From Carposina sasakii (lineage: Eukaryota > Arthropoda > Insecta > Lepidoptera > Carposinidae): DNA of 64,000 bases. Position numbers and translations under genes: made by a program. Position 1 is the stretch's first letter. Each line of letters starts with the position of its first letter. The notes under the pieces were generated by a model. It saw only the letters and a program-made list of their open reading frames with translations. It was not told where the DNA came from and searched no databases. The stretch spans positions 806,001 to 870,000 of the forward strand of contig CP053173.1 of the NCBI GenBank assembly GCA_014607495.2, written 5' to 3'. This document shows positions 55,380 to 64,000 of this stretch, piece after piece.

Positions 55380-55665
55380 ACGTTTCATAGAATAATTCTT
55401 ATGCCCGATTTCGGAACTAACATTTTTCGTATGCATTGAATCAGAAAATGTGGTCACATATAGTAACTAGCGCTATCATCCTTCGGAACTATACTGTGAA
55501 ACGGACCATACCCACCTATCTTGCAAGATAGAAGCAGCGTTGCACCCAATATTTGTATAATGTCGCTAGGTGTATGACTATGACATCATTACTGCATCCA
55601 AAATATGTTAGTACCGAAATCAGACATAGCAAGGAATAATTCTGTAAAACGGATACCAGCAGCGC
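55380..55665. mobile_element. MITE family E, one copy and an adjacent inverted piece
   Basis: 55380-55513 (minus) has GATAGCGCTAGTTACTATAT on the reverse strand and ends GTGAAACGGACC. 55556-55665 repeats GTTAGTACCGAAATCAGACA in the other orientation. Confidence 0.5.
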
Positions 55666-55669
55666 CAGC

Positions 55670-56795
55670 GAAACTGGTACAATTTTCGTGTTTAAATGTC
55701 GAGATTGCTGTCACATAAAATAGGTATGATAAGGGATCAGCAAATATTATAGATTTTTTGCTATCGCATTGTCCTTGCTAGACACGTAATACGAGGTCCA
55801 ATTGGCGCCATTGATAGATTACCTCGTTTTAGAAAAATTGCAGTTTCATACAATTATTTTAATTCTACCAATCAATTTAAATTACACCGCGAATTCGAAC
55901 CCACACTCCCTTATCCTAATTACAGGACGGTGTAAAGCCTGTTATTTCAAACCCTATTTTCACAGCGCGAATAAACAGTTCACAAGAAACTCTTATCATC
56001 GCTTAAGATAATATCTGTAAGAGAGGGTAAATTTTCACCAAAAACCTTTTCGCGTTATTTTTAACTTTTATTATGATATTTTTCAGGGCTTTAAATTTTT
56101 TTATACGCAGATATTTGAACTCTACTTACTAGCTGATGTCCGTGATTTTGTCTGCATTAATGGCCAATATATGATTCTGATGCTAATAGGCTGTCTGACG
56201 TGTGGAAAAATCTGCTGTAACTGTCAATTTCTATAAGTAATCTTGACAGATTTTTTACATCTTCAATTGTTTTCATACAAAAATTCAAATCAGAATTTAA
56301 AAAATCCTAGATTCTTTTTGATCTCTCATATTTAAATTAGCCGTTAGTATACGAGTATATGTATCTTTTAGGAGTAAAAAACGTTTTCACAAATTGTCTT
56401 ATTTATAAATCATAAGCACAATTTATATATATATTACATCATTCAAAGCATACTGTCTTATTCATAAGGATTCAAGTTTAATCATCCCCAACAGAAGGCC
56501 ACCCTTATTACTAATTAAACAAACATAATAGATAATTTCAACCCCATATCATATTACCAACAATACAATCTTTAATTAACCCTTACAATGCTGAACTAAA
56601 TCTAAGGTACTTAAGACCTGCAGATAAGGGCTACAGCGCTCTCTTATTAGGGCATTTGTAGTGGCGCAACCAAACATGCAACCAAAAGGTTCAAAAGCAG
56701 TTATTAACTAATTTGGTGGCTACTCATATACCATATAATAAAAGGATGATATAGTACGGAATAAGAAAAGGTTGCTTATCTCTGATGCAAAGATC
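55670..56795. other. No gene seen; one Helitron fragment
   Basis: Unassigned AT-rich sequence apart from a degenerate Helitron-type start, CTAGCTGATGTCCGTGATTT, at 56129. Confidence 0.4.
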
Positions 56796-56796
56796 A

Positions 56797-56946
56797 ATAT
56801 CTCTATTGAGGGATCGCCCGCCACCGGGCCCTATACCCTCCGCTGACCCTCGGATCTGCCTACTCATGATCACGAACACAAGACACTACAATCGCAACGA
56901 GAAGCCAGATCCAAGCACCTAGCATGCAACCATAAATACATAGCTG
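56797..56946 (-). repeat. Repeat G, inverted partner of 49395-49550
   Basis: GCCCGCCACCGGGCCCTATA, CCCTCCGCTGACCCTCGGAT and AACGAGAAGCCAGATCCAAG are the reverse complement of the other copy. Confidence 0.65.
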
Positions 56947-57230
56947 CTAATCCGAAAACCAATTAAAATTTTAATCGACATATGTTTCGCCAACACCCGT
57001 GGCATCATCAGGATTAGTTTTCCATGTTAGTTCTATCTACCGAACCGAAGATCAATAAACAAATTTCACCATCCCCGGAAACACACTTTACACAATATTT
57101 TTTTGTTTGTTATTTCCCTAGTTAGTTTACTCTGAAGAATTTTATTATTTTAGACCAACCCTTTGTATACATATATATAAATAATATAGCAAAAAAATAT
57201 ATTTTTATATATTGTAAAATTTATAGTATA

Positions 57231-57476
57231 CAGGATGTAACAGAAAGGGTATGTTAAGGGAAAAGCTATATGAACAGCCCATTGTAGAGAACCTATCCAC
57301 AAAATTTGAGACCCGAAATCACATGTTTATTTTTCCGGATAGTATGGAGAATTTTTAAATATCTCAGGAATTTTCATACAATCTTGAAAAATAAAAATGT
57401 GATTTCGAGTCTTAAATTTTGTAGATAGGTTCTCCATAGTGGGCTATTTACATAGCTTTTCGCTTAACACACCCTG
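57231..57476. mobile_element. MITE family B, full palindromic copy
   Basis: CAGGATGTAACAGAAAGGGT at the left, CTTTTCGCTTAACACACCCTG at the right, with matching inner arms and TA flanks. Confidence 0.85.
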
Positions 57477-57479
57477 TAT

Positions 57480-58075
57480 AATGTTATTGGTATAATTTTT
57501 AGTCGTAACAAATTTTATCTTAAAAAAATATCAGTATCAATCAATATCAGTTTTTTTTATATTTTTGGCGTACTTTCCTAGAATAAAGATAAAAATAAAA
57601 GTAGTACTTAATTAACTTTACGTGGTTAATTTTAAAACTTATCGCAAACCGGTTCCACGGTATCCTATTGAGGCAGAACCCTTAGAAGACATCAAAAACA
57701 GGGCTGTCAACTGTCATAAACAATTCTACAACATTACTTCACCATCTCATAATATACAGTTAGGCGACTTTAATCTTTATTACAAACGCCGTAAAGCCTT
57801 GCAGCTATTTTGGGGAAAGTAAACTTAATTGTGGCCGCGTAAATTTGTTTCGAAATGAGAGTAGAAGTAGATATACTATAATATGTCTAGCTCGAGGCTT
57901 GGTTTTAATGAGGCACTAATAATAGAAACACAATGGGCTCAATCGAAGATGACTGGCCGCAAAACCTTTTAATTTATTTAAGCTGCTTAAAATTACTATT
58001 GTATTTTGCATGCGACGAAAAAAGTGTCATAACATAACCTTACTGACATACTTATAGAAAAAACCAGATAACGTA
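57480..58075. other. No gene recognised; 66-codon ORF
   Basis: 57622-57822 (plus) encodes MVNFKTYRKPVPRYPIEAEP ... LQLFWGK. Composition is protein-like, but no domain, splice context or start support is seen. Confidence 0.2.
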
Positions 58076-58077
58076 AA

Positions 58078-58185
58078 AAATATTAATAAGAAAATGAAAA
58101 AATTCTTCACCCGAGTGAGATTTGAACTCACGACCACTCGCAAATCATGCTTGCGCTCTAACCAACTGAACTATCGGGTCAATTA
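58078..58185 (-). mobile_element. tRNA-like copy of element T, one arm lost
   Basis: The core 58108-58180 (73 nt, minus) pairs well in acceptor (6 of 7), T arm (GTGAG/CTCAC) and an anticodon-type stem (CGCAA/TTGCG). The downstream arm is kept; the upstream arm is missing. Confidence 0.6.
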
Positions 58186-58289
58186 ACAACAAACGTAAAA
58201 AATGCTGTACCTACTCAGTGACTTACGACAGACGAATCTAATGATAGTCTCTCTCTCTCTTTCTTTCTCAAGCTCAAATTAGACAAGCC

Positions 58290-58380
58290 ATTTAGGCTTT
58301 AGCGCGTGCCAAAGATATATGTACAACACACACTCGAAAACATAACCCTCCTTCTGTCGTAGTCGGGTAAACGATAGTAA
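58290..58380 (+). repeat. Dispersed repeat S3 fragment
   Basis: AAAACATAACCCTCCTTCTG and GTCGTAGTCGGGTAAA. Confidence 0.45.
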
Positions 58381-58564
58381 AATAAGGTATGGATTTGGCT
58401 GTTTAATGCCATCGAACTGTACATAGTAAAGGATCAAATTAAAAGTAAGATAATATTATATAGACTACCTACTAGTGCAAACTTTGGAGTCTTAAAACAA
58501 TATTGTTACCATTGTGAAAGCGAGACAAAACATTCAAGATTAAAATAATCCTGCTATAAAGGTT

Positions 58565-58680
58565 TATTGTATCCCTGAGGTTTATAAACTATGCAGCAGC
58601 TGAATCATAGCACTATGAGTGGTTTCTTGATTTTTATCCTTTCTTACCTGAAACAAAATAAAAAATATAATTAATACAAA
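58565..58680 (-). other. Candidate terminal exon or recursive splice site 4
   Basis: Minus strand: ATATTTTTTATTTTGTTTCAG|GTAAGAAAGG at 58648/58647. Read as an exon, the next 21 codons (VRKDKNQETTHSAMIQLLHS L) end at TAA and are followed by AATAAA. Read as a ratchet site, the acceptor and donor are joined as at 5188. The sequence alone cannot decide. Confidence 0.3.
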
Positions 58681-59320
58681 CACATTAAAAAGAAAAACTT
58701 TTATTAACCCCACTACGACTTAAATTACTAAACTAAAATAGAGACCTATAAAGTATTCAGTTTTTGGCTATAATGTATAACTAACTATAACTAAACAGCT
58801 TTTTTGTCTACCCTACAAAAAAAAAAACAAATCAATACAAGAAGCACTTTACATTTCAACCGGCGACTTTTCAAAATCGCATTCACTCTTTCCCTAATAG
58901 AATAAAGGAGAGAAATGGAAAACATTTTACTAGAAAAAAAACGAAGAGAAATGATAAATAGGTTTTAAAATCCATCGGCGAGACAGAAACGGCACAAACT
59001 TATAAAACCATTTCTTTTGCTGGCTGTACGTAAAGAAAATTGTGAGTCAAACTCGGTTTCAGTGCATTTACAGGTGTACGGATAGAAAAATAAGCTGGGA
59101 TAAAATGGCATAATATCTGGCTTAAAAAAATAATATGAAATGTATTTTATTTTCTTTGGCTATAATATAATTACGAGTAGCACTTAGTAAGACACACTAA
59201 TTTTGGTTATAATTATAGCTCTGAAAATGCCACGGGTGAACTTTATAACCTGTGTTATTCGGCTGTATAAGCTATATACCTTACAAGTTTCATCAAAATA
59301 CGTTCAGTAGTTTTGAGAGA
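58681..59320. other. No gene seen
   Basis: AT-rich. 59225-59320 resembles a Helitron body (CATCAAAATACGTTCAGTAG). Confidence 0.4.
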
Positions 59321-59324
59321 ATGC

Positions 59325-59405
59325 CCGAGTTGCTTGGACGACATGCACGGACAGAGATGCAGCTGATATATTCTAGTGAAGCCTTGTATCGGCACAGGTA
59401 TAAAA
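59325..59405 (-). repeat. Dispersed repeat D fragment
   Basis: The reverse complement of GACATGCACGGACAGAGATG and CAGCTGATATATTCTAGTGA matches repeat D. Confidence 0.6.
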
Positions 59406-59409
59406 TAAA

Positions 59410-60727
59410 GTAGTACCAACGTCTATTAATACGTCTGTTATTTTTTGCTATCTCTCCAAGAAAAACACTGACTCAAAACCGCGCCAGTCATTCATCTTCG
59501 CCACTGAATCATTAGTCAGGAGATGAACCCGCGAACGCACAGATTTCACCCGCACAACTCGGCTGTATTAAGACCCTACTTCCTTTGCCAAAATGTTGAA
59601 TTAAAAAAAAGTAAATCGCTATCACTCTCGAGTGGATTGATGGAGAAAATTCTGTTGCCTGTATCATTTTAAAAATATAATGATTTGTCTTTGGTTTGGC
59701 TCGTAAACAGGGATTCGGTGGGAAAATCTAGAAGGGAGCGGGTGTAGTTTTCTTGTGAAAATCAAAATTTATTTGTAAATGGCTTGCATGTGTCCGTAAA
59801 GTGATGTTTTCTGGTAGAGAAGTTATATTTTGTTTACTTGTGATGTGAATCTAGTGCGTGTGCATGGTTTTATATGCAGGTAAGCTAAGTAAAACTTTAG
59901 TCGGAATACGATCTCTTCATGGGCTTCAATTCTTTTTGATCTTTACTAATTTTACACCAATTCTTTAGGATTTTGCCGACGTTTCCATTCATCATCATCA
60001 ATATCATCCATCATAAATTCAGAAATCATTTACTAAAGACAATATCATTTACTAAAGACTGTATGGGGCTTAATTCCCTTTGCCTTTCCTTCGGGATAAA
60101 CTAAACAAAAAAAGGAGAGAACATAACTTATGGATTTGGCGGGAAAAATTTTAAAATGGCGAAAGAATTTCATAATTTATTTCCCAGTAGCCTTATGTAT
60201 AAATAGTAAATTCTTTCAGAAAAAGTACTTCTTGAAATTTTTTGACAAATCTAGAAAAACCGGTTATTAAAAGAGAACCCGGAAAATCGGTTTCCGGTTC
60301 GAACGCTTGCCGCCTGCTGCCATATTAAACCAATCTGTCAACGTAACGAGTAATGTACTTGAAATATTACTTTACCTTATGACAGCCTCGATGGGGTACA
60401 TAGTTTTAGAAAAATGGACTAATCTTTAATAGGAATGACAATAATTTTAGGAACTATGAGTGAATAATTTGTACATATTTATAAAAACAATAATAGATAA
60501 TATCGAATCAACTATAGTCCGATTTTTTATTAGGTAGAGTAAAATGACAGCTACAATTGACTTTGTTTTTTTTTTATTTTTTTTATTAAAGTTTGCTGAC
60601 CTGGATACAAGTCCTTAGGCCGAAATCAATTATACAAATTTCTTGTTAGAAAATTGACTTTGTTTCTTTTTAATGTTGTCAGCGCAGTGTCATTAGTGTT
60701 GTAATATTTTATTGTGAGCGATTAATT
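59410..60727. other. No gene recognised
   Basis: AT-rich. 59864-59885 has a weak plus-strand TTTTATATGCAG|GTAAGC junction. No credible ORF. Confidence 0.4.
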
Positions 60728-60740
60728 GAATCGCGAAATT

Positions 60741-61317
60741 TTTTTTTTTTTTTTTCATTTATTTAAGGGCTTTGATCACGGTGTGAACATGTCAGCCCTA
60801 TTGGACCACTTATATTAAACTTACATAAGCTTTTATTTGAGTAACTTAATGCTATTTAACATAAATTTATATATACAAAGAGAATCATTAGATGAAGGGT
60901 TACTTAATATAGATTGAAAATAACCTATATTGATTATATTAATCCCCAAGTCTTGCAATAGCTGCCTGCGTTCAGGCTGGTTTCGCAAACACTCAAATAA
61001 CACATGTTGCACGTCTTCCGCTACTCCACACATATCACAATTTGGTGAACTTACTTTTTTCATCAAAAAGAAGAACTTGTTTAATGGCATATGTCCAGCC
61101 CGAATCCTATGTGCAGTTACAACTAAATTTCTGCTCATCTTATTATAATTGAACCATGGAATTTTTGGAGGCTCGCTTTGCATGGTCTTGTACCAGATGC
61201 CTTTCTCTCGAGAAATCTCATTAAAATATTCCTTCCAATTATCGTGACACTTCTTTTTGTACATCGGGAGTAATTCAGAATAATTTGCCTTGACCTCAGT
61301 TTCAATACCCCGTACCG
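60741..61317 (-). pseudogene. Young 5'-truncated R1-type LINE insertion
   Basis: GAATCGCGAAATT stands on both sides (60728-60740 and 61318-61330), an exact 13-bp target duplication. The T run at 60741-60755 is the poly(A) tail of a minus-strand insert. The ORF is open from the truncation point at 61317 to a stop at 60833. It contains the C-terminal zinc-knuckle-like CDMCGVAEDVQHVLFECLRN (Cys-Cys-His-Cys) of R1-clade LINEs, after a PVRGIETEVKANYSELLPMY lead. Only the tail of the second ORF is present, so no enzyme is made. Confidence 0.85.
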
Positions 61318-61330
61318 GAATCGCGAAATT

Positions 61331-61724
61331 ATTTTCGATATTGTGATTTCTTTATTATTATATTTAGATATATACAAACAAATTAAGTCTAAAACAGCTC
61401 TTTAATTTAATGAAATTAACAATACAACACATAAATCAATAAAATATAGTTAAAAATATAGCTTTTTTATCTAACACATTTTTAGCCTCATCGATTTGGT
61501 ACGTTTAGTTCGGAATTCAGACATATGCCGACCTCTGAACATTAACTATAACAGAAATATAGCTACATGCAATTAATCGAAAAGATCAATCGATAATTTC
61601 GAGTAATTTTGGAGTAATTAAATATAATAAACAATTTTTTTATAAGTGGTAAAGTGGTAACTCGCCAAATGTAATTTTACTTTACATAATTAAAAATCGC
61701 AGTATGTATACATAACAGTGATTA
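61331..61724. other. No gene seen
   Basis: Unassigned AT-rich sequence. Confidence 0.4.
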
Positions 61725-61830
61725 TCTTTACGAGTACCGCTGCTTAGTTGGTAACCACGTCTACGACACAAGAGCTTAGGGACCTGCGTGTAGGACTAGG
61801 TTAAAAAGTTGTAAAGTGTGTGAACTTATG
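61725..61830 (+). mobile_element. SINE S1, 3' part
   Basis: CGCTGCTTAGTTGGTAACC, ACGACACAAGAGCTTAGGGA and AAAGTGTGTGAA match the S1 body; the tRNA-like head is missing. Confidence 0.6.
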
Positions 61831-62440
61831 TATTTTTCCTTTAAACTCACCCTCACTCGAGAGGGTTTTACTTTGCACAGAACGTCTTATGATACGGAAA
61901 GTAATTCTAACAGGCAAGTTCGAATTATTCAAAACCCTATTCCAAATTCAATTTCAACAACAATACCAGGAAGCAGAAAAGGAAGAAGTCATCCAATCCG
62001 CATTAAACCAGTTCAATCCGGTAATTTCCAGTTCTGACCGGCTGCATAATACATGATCTCCTTATCCCCTTGTGCATAGACTGTATAACTAATTAGTGGC
62101 ATAGACTAGGCAGAGGTGGGGGGAAAGGGGAATAGAGATAAGTTTGATGATTAAATATTTATGGTTGAAGGGGATGGTGGAGTGAAAATAGCTAGAATGT
62201 TTAGTAGTGGGATTATAATTGAATAATTTGTTATAGTAGCGCATAATTCCTTCGTATAGTTTATTAAAATATTTTATGAAACGAATTTGTCTTTCAAAAA
62301 AATACCTAAAGGTTATTTTATAGTAAAATTTTACACAATAAGGTATTTTTAAATAAAACATTAAACTGATCTATAAGGAGTCATGATCAATAAATAAAAA
62401 ATATAAAACAATGTACTAGTCCTTTACGAGTCTTAGATTA
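61831..62440. other. No gene recognised
   Basis: Two overlapping plus ORFs (73 and 78 codons, 61816-62056) have no recognised product. The rest is AT-rich. Confidence 0.35.
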
Positions 62441-62442
62441 TA

Positions 62443-62726
62443 CAGGATTTTTGGTCGTTGCCACCCTTAACGAAGGGTACATACTCTATACGAGTACATC
62501 AAATGAAGTAAGTTTATGCCAAAAAAAAAAATGCTGGAAAACCATGTAAATTTTGCAATGCGCGTCTATTCGCATTTATGCAGAAAAACGAAGCCTATTT
62601 ACTCAAGTTTGGACCCTAATATCTCGGGAACCAGACACTTCCCAGGTATGCTTCCATGGAGATAAATGATCGTGATGATGAGGAGATTCCGTAGTTTTCA
62701 GGAATGTTGACGACCAAAAAACACAG
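62443..62726 (+). mobile_element. MITE family A (shortened)
   Basis: CAGGATTTTTGGTCGTTGCC, GGAACCAGACACTTCCCAGG, GATCGTGATGATGAGGAGAT, ending GACGACCAAAAAACAC. Confidence 0.7.
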
Positions 62727-62853
62727 AAATATTTTTTTAAATATCAAGTCGAGATATATCATTGTATTTTCAATTTAAATTACCGTTAAAGGCAATAACC
62801 TAAAGTAGAATTGTTTATTTCCAAGTTCAAAGAACGAAAATTGTATTAATTCA

Positions 62854-63045
62854 CTAGTGGACGCCCGCGACTTCGTCCGCGTGGACTGCAGAAAAAAACA
62901 AACTTTTATCTTTATAAAAAGTATAAAATAGGTATAGCCTACATAAAAAGTAGCCTGTCAATTTTTATTAAAATCGCTCCAGCTGTTTTTACGTGCAAGT
63001 AACAAACATCTATCCATTCATCCATACTCACAAACTTTTTTCCAC
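62854..63045 (-). mobile_element. Helitron-type repeat
   Basis: CTAG, GGACGCCCGCGACTTCGTCC, AAAATCGCTCCAGCTGTTTT; the distal end is lost. Confidence 0.65.
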
Positions 63046-63059
63046 ATTTTCCTCTTATT

Positions 63060-63247
63060 CTTCGTCCCTATTGGTCGCACTGTGATGATATATAGCCTAA
63101 AGCCTTCCTCGATAAATGGACTATCCAACACAAAAAGAATTTTTTAATTCGACCCAGTAGTTCCGGAGATTAGCGCGTTCAATCAAACAAACAAACAAAC
63201 AAACAAACAAACAAACTCTTCAGCTTTATAATATTATATAGTATAGA
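63060..63247 (-). mobile_element. Helitron-type repeat, distal part
   Basis: TAGCCTAAAGCCTTCCTCGA, GGAGATTAGCGCGTTCAATC, an (ACAA)n run at 63184-63214, and CTTTATAATATTATATAGTA before TAGA|T. Confidence 0.7.
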
Positions 63248-63339
63248 TATTTAAATAACTCAAGTCAATGTCCAAATTACATATTTATTAAATACGTGAA
63301 TCAATCAGAAGGTCATTGACTAAAGTTATTTATATTAAA

Positions 63340-63395
63340 CTAGCTGTTGCCCGCGTCTTCGTCCGCGGGAACTACACAATGTACGATGTACCACT
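63340..63395 (-). mobile_element. Helitron-type repeat fragment
   Basis: CTAGCTGTTGCCCGCGTCTT and CGTCCGCGGGAACTACACAA; the GAT-tail repeat begins right after. Confidence 0.6.
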
Positions 63396-63397
63396 AC

Positions 63398-63643
63398 GCG
63401 TGGTGCCGGCAGAGTAGAATTCGTACCACCCCATGTTTGCCCGTGGGTATCCGGTTTCCGGGAGGTGGGCAGCAGCGCCTCCCGTGTTGACAACATAGTC
63501 CAAAATACAAACTGCGGTCACCAACCCGCCTGCCCAGCGTGGTGACTATGGGCACATACCCTCCATGGCAGTCTTGTGGCGTGCCCTGGGGGAGCCCTAC
63601 GTTCAGCAGTGGACTGCAATAGGCTGATGATGATGATGATTAG
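63398..63643 (+). repeat. GAT-tail repeat, complete
   Basis: CGTGGTGCCGGCAGAGTAGA to CAGCAGTGGACTGCAATAGG plus GATGATGATGATGAT. Closely similar to 54745-55012. Confidence 0.8.
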
Positions 63644-63644
63644 C

Positions 63645-64000
63645 TGGGATTCTTCACGGGCAAAATAACTAAAGATGAAATAAATTTCTGTTATTAGTTC
63701 ATATTGAAATAGAAAATGCGATTATTAATAAAACATGAATTAATCGTCCAGTTTCATCTTTATGAAAATAACCAAGCCCCTTTTAATTAAATAAGTACAA
63801 TCTTGAAACAGAATTGCTATTTGAGAACATTTTTTAAAATTATTTATTTTAACCGAACTTGTACATCTTATACCTTCAAAAATTTACTCATTACTCTCGT
63901 ACCATTTTCGTTCGATCGTTCGAGTTTCGAATGTCCTGATGTGTGCAATTCGAATTTTAGATGCAAAATGTTGCTGGACGTTTAGAAATTTAAGCCTGAT
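63645..64000. other. No gene seen
   Basis: Unassigned; 63850-63880 has a scrap of the ATGT-tail repeat (ACCGAACTTGTACATCT). Confidence 0.4.

Noticed and set aside
59864..59885. Plus-strand CAG|GTAAGC junction as a recursive site
   Set aside because: The upstream tract is not pyrimidine-rich enough.
60833..61264. 143-codon ORF with Cys/His motif as a zinc-finger host gene
   Set aside because: Exact target duplication and poly(A) tail show that it is the tail of a LINE insertion.

Overview
This window is eukaryotic nuclear DNA, AT-rich and packed with transposons, and it is almost certainly from a moth or butterfly (Lepidoptera). The evidence is the repeat content: many copies of the lepidopteran Helitron-type repeat (GACTTCGTCCGCG core, CTAG end), tRNA-derived SINEs, RTE, Jockey and CR1-group LINE 3' ends, TA-flanked MITEs, and TTAGG-like strings. 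I cannot name the species. There are no bacterial operons, CRISPR arrays or rRNA genes.

The best-supported genes are two intact minus-strand ORFs, 8852-10066 (404 aa) and 13865-15091 (408 aa). They are distant paralogues of each other. Both have the layout of the insect Tc1/mariner-IS630 (DDE) transposase family, but the catalytic acidic residues are gone (one retains a single Asp). Each start codon follows a splice-acceptor-like site, and each gene has a plausible upstream non-coding exon or promoter region (near 12766-13138 and 16025-16092). I read them as a pair of domesticated, catalytically dead transposase genes. Weaker gene candidates are a plus-strand exon at 16335-16464, head-to-head with the second gene; a two-exon 43-aa mini-gene at 29276-29721; a 96-aa ORF with a mitochondrial-type N-terminus at 50236-50526; and a possible terminal exon or recursive splice site near 58648.

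Layout: 1-2275 holds a decayed mariner transposase and a decayed Jockey-type LINE. 2276-8850 is nested repeats. 8852-16464 is the gene-bearing block, with transposons in the inferred introns. 16465-29240 is nested MITEs, SINEs and Helitrons. 29276-29721 is the mini-gene candidate. 30000-49990 is repeats and unassigned sequence, including a CR1-group LINE broken by a hairpin MITE. 50034-50526 is a piggyBac-type MITE beside the 96-aa ORF. 50700-64000 is again repeats, including a young R1-type LINE insertion with an exact 13-bp target duplication.

Four minus-strand sites with a pyrimidine tract followed directly by CAG|GTAA (near 5188, 27754, 39946, 58648) suggest that the window might lie inside one very long minus-strand intron spliced in steps. 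This is inference only. Coordinates of decayed repeats are approximate to about 10-20 bp; those given with target-site duplications are exact.
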